Assembly: GCF_030382115.1 (NCBI RefSeq)
Contig: NZ_JAUDRJ010000003.1
Coordinates: 1,726,432-1,776,777, forward strand
Origin: Nostoc sp. GT001
GTDB taxonomy: Bacteria; Cyanobacteriota; Cyanobacteriia; Cyanobacteriales; Nostocaceae
Length of the DNA: 50,346 bases
Reading direction: 5' to 3'
In this document: positions 45,601-50,346 of the stretch, one piece after another
How the letters are laid out: each line of letters begins with the position of its first letter
Numbering within the stretch: position 1 is the stretch's first letter
Translations under genes and position numbers: made by a program
The notes under the pieces: model-generated
Database searches by the model: none
Told to the model about the DNA's origin: nothing
What the model saw: only the letters and a program-made list of their open reading frames with translations

Positions 45601-47086
45601 AATTCGCCCTGGATAACTTTCTAATAACTTTACCCAGTCTGCATGAGCTTGCCGATTATTAGGTGGCGCTCCCATGAACCACATCAGTGCTTCAGTCATC
45701 AGATGTGCATTGGCAGCAGCAAATCTTTTCTGTGCGATCGCATCTTCTGGTTGGGAGGGTTTTGTAACTTCAGCATAAAGAAGCGAATTTAACGTTTGTA
45801 ACTGGGGAAGATTAGCAGGGTTAAAGGTAAACATTATCCGCAGGTAGGAAACCAAATCACCCCAATATTGCCGAAACGATTGAATCATAGTGAGGCGTAC
45901 CATATCTCGATAATGATCTCGTTCCATTCCCGCAGCCAGTTTTGCCGCATCTTGGCGACTGTCAGAAAAAATCACAAGTTTTCGGGATGAAGATGTTCCT
46001 ATCCCTTCATCGGTCATTTCTCGGAATAAAGCTCCCGCCAAGACTTGACAGGCTTTTTGAAACCCTGTCCGATGACTTCTTAAAGGTGTTCTGAATTTCT
46101 TGCGCTTTCCGTAGTCAGCATCGCACCGAGGACATTTGCTTGGCATGGAAGGCTCTGTTGCAGCTTTTTGTCCGGTGGAGGGTATTGAAGGCGGTACTGC
46201 TGCTTTTTTTCCGGCTTTTTTTTCGTGAACTTGATACAGCCATCCTGGAACCTCTTTGTCTAAGTTGAGCGGTACAATTTTTTGGGAAAGTAAACCTGTT
46301 GTTTTATCTAAATTCAGTGCATCCAAAACCTCTTCACGTTCTTCCTGTATCTTTTGCAAAATTTTACGGAGGCGATCGCGGCTTTGTTTTGTTTCTCTGC
46401 CGGAAACTGGAGTTAAGCCAGTATAGCGACCAAAAGTGATATAATTTCCTTGACGCTGTTGTTCCAACCACCTGTGAACGTCATTGTCATCTAATGCTAT
46501 TCGCAGTCGTCGCAGTTGGTCTTCTACTAAAGCATTCAGAGGATAAAGAATAATCGCTCTCAAAGCGTGGGGACGAGTTGTGTGCGCCCACTGCGAAACT
46601 CTGATATCGTTATTATCATCTTTAGAATTATTCCACCACTGGCGGTTAGCAGATGGTGAGCCTGAAGTAGTCCAAGTTAACGACTCTCGTGCGAGTTGGG
46701 CAAAAAGTGGCAGCAAGAAACACTCAGTTTTTCCCGAACCTGTGCTTAGTGGTGACGACAATATCTTTACGGTTGACTAAAACTTCATCTAGACTTTGCC
46801 TTTGGTGTCGATACAGTTCGATATTGGAGGGAAAGAGCTTTTGCCCTAATGATGACAAACCACTATATTCTGATGGTAGCCGCTTTGTTGCAGCCGCTAG
46901 ATTCAGACCGGAAGAGGGATAGATGGGTACGGTTTCGATTAAGGGCGGTTGACTTAAAACTCCGGTTTGATTGAGAACCCGAAAGCGTTCTTCGCCTAAA
47001 ACTTGCGATCGCAAAGGAAAAGCACTTTTGATGTAAAGTCGATACAGGCGATCGAGCCTTTGATAAGCTCCTAGTAGGTCATGCAC
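42637..47086 (-). pseudogene. DUF1998-type helicase, frameshifted in Walker A and lacking DEAH/SAT
   Basis: The frame starts at GTG 47086, overlapping the previous stop, and reads FPSNIELYRHQRQSLDEVLV (Q-motif like) to VVTT. At about 46745-46748 it shifts: the first frame gives KHRFGKN-stop, the other STGSGKTECFLLPL, the rest of Walker A. Motif Ia (ILYPLNALVEDQLRRLR) is present. Then, within residues 140-170 of the second frame, sequence passes straight to the zinc segment (CPRCDADYGKRK) and SRKLVIFSDSRQDAAKLAAG. DEAH and SAT motifs are missing, so some hundreds of residues appear lost. Motifs V and VI (TTTMEAGVDIGALNAV, QRVGRAGRR) and the DUF1998 cysteines (CDTSCNLCLRDFYN) remain. It is probably inactive. 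Confidence 0.78.
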
Positions 47087-48410
47087 AGCTAAAACCCTCG
47101 TCGCAGTTTATATAAAGTTTTTTTGTCAATTTTTCTGCTAAATTTGGAGCAATATTTTCATAAATAAGCCATAGATTCTGTTCGGTTTTGTGATAGATTG
47201 GCACAAATCCAGAAGCTAGCACTAAAGCACGTTCGTATAATTCAGGCCATCGTTGAGAAAACGGAATTGCTAAACGTGCGGTTGTAGAATCGTAATGGGC
47301 GATAAGCAAGCGATCGCTGTAGTGCAGAGCGAGAAATCTTAACCCATACCAATCTCCTTGTAGCCAAGTATCGGTTTCTGCTTCATAAAAAAGGGTCATA
47401 CGGGAAAAATCGCTGCCTTCTCTATTCCACATTTGGTACATTCCAGTTTCGTTCTGGAAAGTGCGCTCAACAAAATCATTGCCGTCAAATCGCATCCATT
47501 CGTAAAGAGATGGCACTATACCCGGTACGCTTCTAAGACTCTGCTGCCAAATTCTCATATCCGGTAAGATGTCAGCCAGTCGGCTCGATACATCACCCGT
47601 GTTAATAATAGGAAACTGCTCTGTAATTATATTACGTTCGTTTACTTTCAGACGAATACAAGGTGGTGCATTTCCTGTGGGTTGGGAAAGGGGTATTATC
47701 TCTGCATATTTTTCTAACTGGGTGAGCCAACTGATGCAACGCTGACCGCATAAAATAAATTCTTGTGAGTTTAACTGAGAGTTAATTTTCACAAGAGTCG
47801 CAGGAGCAGCAGACCATCGTTTACCATCTAATGAAGATTCAACATGACCGAGCAACCTAAGTCGGCGTAAGATGCGTTTAGGTTCTTCAAGTTGCAAGAC
47901 TTCACACCCTTTCTTGAAAGATTCCCAAGTTCCACTACCAAGAGCGGATAGCCAGTAAAGAAGTTGCTCGGATCGACGGGATATATCAATATCAATGAAT
48001 GAATTATTGATAGATGCTGATTCTATTAAGTCAAATGGATGATCGCAGGTTAATTCCTGTACGGGCTGATAGGGAATGTTGTTACTATACTCATAAACAT
48101 CATGAGCGACCCCAACCATAGGTTTTATTTCTTCATAACTAAAGCTGGGATTACCTGGAATAGTAGATTTAAAAAAAGGTAGTTTAAGCAGATTTGATTG
48201 AACTTCCGTTGGTATGTCACCTTTTTGTAAACTTTCAAGCGCCAGAAAAAAGTAAAATGGTTTGCGTGATTTTACCCCTTTTTCCACTCGTAAAAGCGGA
48301 ACGAAATTTCCCAAATTGTGACGTTGAACTTGCTTGGAAATTTGCTCAATAAGTTCTTGTGGATTTCCCCTATAAGAAAAACCTTTATACCAGCGCTGGA
48401 TTTGTGGCAT
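47079..48410 (-). CDS. Unknown protein in the helicase operon
   Basis: The 443-aa soluble protein is upstream of the helicase and overlaps it by 8 bp. It has no membrane span. A central winged-helix-like part (YWLSALGSGTWESFKKGCEV, EEPKRILRRLRLLGHVESS) and C-terminal beta segments are visible. No family is recognised. It may be a loader or specificity partner of the helicase, by position only. Confidence 0.6.
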   Translation of the reverse strand: MPQIQRWYKGFSYRGNPQELIEQISKQVQRHNLGNFVPLLRVEKGVKSRKPFYFFLALESLQKGDIPTEVQSNLLKLPFFKSTIPGNPSFSYEEIKPMVGVAHDVYEYSNNIPYQPVQELTCDHPFDLIESASINNSFIDIDISRRSEQLLYWLSALGSGTWESFKKGCEVLQLEEPKRILRRLRLLGHVESSLDGKRWSAAPATLVKINSQLNSQEFILCGQRCISWLTQLEKYAEIIPLSQPTGNAPPCIRLKVNERNIITEQFPIINTGDVSSRLADILPDMRIWQQSLRSVPGIVPSLYEWMRFDGNDFVERTFQNETGMYQMWNREGSDFSRMTLFYEAETDTWLQGDWYGLRFLALHYSDRLLIAHYDSTTARLAIPFSQRWPELYERALVLASGFVPIYHKTEQNLWLIYENIAPNLAEKLTKKLYINCDEGFSCA

Positions 48411-48428
48411 TATGCACCTGATTTGCTT

Positions 48429-50132
48429 TTACTCTTTTGCAGAAACAGTCTGAATGACGCTGCCACATATATAATTCCCAGAACTAATAGGTGTTATTTC
48501 ATAACGTTGTGGTTTTTCTATACCAAGCCAACTCCAATCGACGATTTTGACCAAACGTTCTGTGGATTCTCCTGCACAAGTTGCCTTGACAACATAGTCT
48601 CCTGAACTTGGTAAATTTACCGAAATTGGCGTATTTGTACTTTGCGATCGCTCAATTATTGATAAATTATCCAATAATCGAGTTATTTGTAACGTCACAG
48701 TGGGATAAAAACCAAAGATGGTAACTTGAGGACTATGACCCTCCAACCATGCGCTCTGCTGCGGAACACGTAACCCCCCTGAAAAGCTAATAGATAAACA
48801 AACATTGGGCTGCAAAGCATCCTTAAGTTCTTGATTGCTAATAAATACTCCATTCCAAGCTAAGGAAATAACCATACACTGGTGAAGCTCTACCCAGTTT
48901 GAATTATTAAATACAGGCTGAGGTTCACCGCTCCACTCTATTAGCCGCTCATCTCGCAAGCGATTGATATCTGGAAGTAGTTCTTTTTTACATAGCAGGA
49001 TAAATTTAGTGCCGAGTGATGGTTGACCCCAAGTTGCATAAACTCCTGTATCTGTATCATCTGGATCGGGAATTAACATCCAAAAATCACGAGAAGGTAA
49101 AACCAGAGAATCAAGGTCAGATTGCAGAATAATTGGGTATTTAGCACCGCGTTCCAATTCACTTAAACTTAGAGGAAATTCTAAGGGTAAATACCAGCCA
49201 GGGCGTTCATCTATTAACCGTTGATCTCTCTTACCATACTGAATTTTTATAGTGTTTAACTCCCATCCCCGCACTTTTTTTGGGTAAGGATAGTAATTAA
49301 CATCACCAAAAAACGGATCTTCTGTGCGATATAAACCAGCAAATATGTTACGACTCCAATTACGTACTCCTGCTTTTACTACTGCTGGCCGTCCTTGTGC
49401 TTGCCACTGCTGGTAAACTTCATGAATAGATTCGGCTACTGCTTCATAGCGTTCCCTGTTATCAGTTAGCAATAGTTTGAGATGTGTAGAGAGTCGCTGC
49501 GCTTCTCGTCTCACACCAGCAAACAGAGTCATAGCATCCCACTGCGCTGTCCATTGTTTCTCATTAAACAGTTGTACAAGTCGGTTTTTATCTGTACGAC
49601 GAAGTAACGATTGAGAAATTGGATAATTAATATAAGTGGTTGGGCCTCCACGACCTCGATGTGCTGAAGGCATGAATCCATTTACCATCAACCAAAGATT
49701 CCAGCCTTCCCATAAGGGTTCTTCTCCTTGTTTACCAAACTTCATACCTGGCGGACGACCATTTTCTGATGTTGGCAAACCTAATACTGCTTTTAGACGC
49801 TTAAAATAGTTCTCTTCTGAGATTTCCTCTTCATCTACCATTTCATTGGCAGCCAGAACCATTGCACCTAAAAAAGCAACTCCTTGCGGTAAGCTGTCTA
49901 AATTACATCCTTGCAATTTAACCAAATCAACTCGTCCTTGTGTGACAACTTTTTCTCTTACGGCTCTACGGAAGTCATCACTCCAATTGCCATCTTCAAT
50001 TTTTTGGTTGAATTTCTGACCAATTTGCTCTAAAATTTCATTGTCAACACTCAGATAAACTCTTTTACCCCGTGGCAAGCCAGTGGTAAAATAAAATATA
50101 AGCGCTTGATTCCACTCTCTGTAATTTGCCAT
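48429..50132 (-). CDS. Unknown protein, first gene of the helicase operon
   Basis: The 567-aa protein starts MANYREWNQALIFYFTTGLP. The N-terminal half is helical and the C-terminal half beta-rich with a Ser/Thr-rich sheet region (VTLQITRLLDNLSIIERS, NLPSSGDYVVKATCAG). The final part resembles an immunoglobulin-like fold. I do not recognise the family. It is 18 bp before the 443-aa gene, so the three minus-strand genes form an operon. Confidence 0.6.
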   Translation of the reverse strand: MANYREWNQALIFYFTTGLPRGKRVYLSVDNEILEQIGQKFNQKIEDGNWSDDFRRAVREKVVTQGRVDLVKLQGCNLDSLPQGVAFLGAMVLAANEMVDEEEISEENYFKRLKAVLGLPTSENGRPPGMKFGKQGEEPLWEGWNLWLMVNGFMPSAHRGRGGPTTYINYPISQSLLRRTDKNRLVQLFNEKQWTAQWDAMTLFAGVRREAQRLSTHLKLLLTDNRERYEAVAESIHEVYQQWQAQGRPAVVKAGVRNWSRNIFAGLYRTEDPFFGDVNYYPYPKKVRGWELNTIKIQYGKRDQRLIDERPGWYLPLEFPLSLSELERGAKYPIILQSDLDSLVLPSRDFWMLIPDPDDTDTGVYATWGQPSLGTKFILLCKKELLPDINRLRDERLIEWSGEPQPVFNNSNWVELHQCMVISLAWNGVFISNQELKDALQPNVCLSISFSGGLRVPQQSAWLEGHSPQVTIFGFYPTVTLQITRLLDNLSIIERSQSTNTPISVNLPSSGDYVVKATCAGESTERLVKIVDWSWLGIEKPQRYEITPISSGNYICGSVIQTVSAKE

Positions 50133-50346
50133 TGCAATTCTAAGTACTTTGATCTTGATGTGTGTATTTATGCGTTTATAGACAAAATATTAGATACACT
50201 CATGCTTTGGTCAGTACAATTTTTTATACCTTCATTATCACAATAAATTATACAATTATTATACTTAAAAGGCGAGGTGTGGTTATCGCTTTTATACCAA
50301 ACTTCACTATTTACGGTAAGAAAATGTCATAGACCAACAAGTTTTC
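50133..50346 (-). promoter_or_regulatory. Upstream region of the minus-strand operon
   Basis: AT-rich, non-coding, and the only place for the promoter of the three-gene minus operon. No clear motif can be named. Confidence 0.4.

Overview
The window comes from a filamentous heterocyst-type cyanobacterium (Nostocales-like). It carries psaC, many HIP1 octamers (GCGATCGC), heptanucleotide tandem repeats of the Nostoc STRR kind, and only cyanobacterial-style insertion sequences. No RNA gene was recognised.

Positions 1-7846 are mostly ordinary chromosome. They hold the end of a HlyD/MacA-type adaptor and a MacB/FtsX-type permease, three small unknown genes, psaC, a complete IS1-family element with an 8-bp target duplication, and glmS.

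Positions 7847-30791 are a Tn7-like, CRISPR-associated transposon. Its near end lies 25 bp after the glmS stop codon, the classical attTn7 geometry, and both ends carry matching 5'-TGT-type termini with three TnsB-type sites each. The order is tnsA, tnsB, tnsC, tniQ, cas6 and cas8 (I-MYXAN/I-B-like), a CRISPR array of 7 repeats and 6 spacers, an RHH gene, then a full-length tnsD. Several parts look broken. tnsB and tnsC each have an in-frame TAA before a conserved 3' end, tnsC lacks the Walker B region, cas8 is short, and cas7 and cas5 are absent. The cargo is defence-like: a HEPN(Swt1)-DUF499 ATPase, a DUF1156 DNA methylase, a VapBC-type toxin-antitoxin pair, an orphan HTH protein, and the C-terminal stump of a DUF3883 protein cut off by an ISAs1-family element.

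Positions 30792-32946 are a junk zone: a MITE-like element, a transposase fragment, a second copy of a 261-bp gene segment from the transposon cargo, and an HTH regulator.

Positions 32977-50132 hold two convergent operons that almost touch. The plus-strand arm encodes a GNAT domain fused to a DpdA/TGT-like transglycosylase, an unknown helical protein, a 1340-aa P-loop ATPase with coiled coils, an unknown protein, a second AAA-type ATPase and a phosphoribosyltransferase-like protein. The minus-strand arm encodes two unknown proteins and a DUF1998-type helicase. That helicase is frameshifted inside its Walker A motif and lacks the DEAH/SAT region. Together these look like a base-modification (7-deazaguanine-like) defence island, the best candidate here for an undescribed system. 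That function is inference. The domain calls rest on motifs read by eye.
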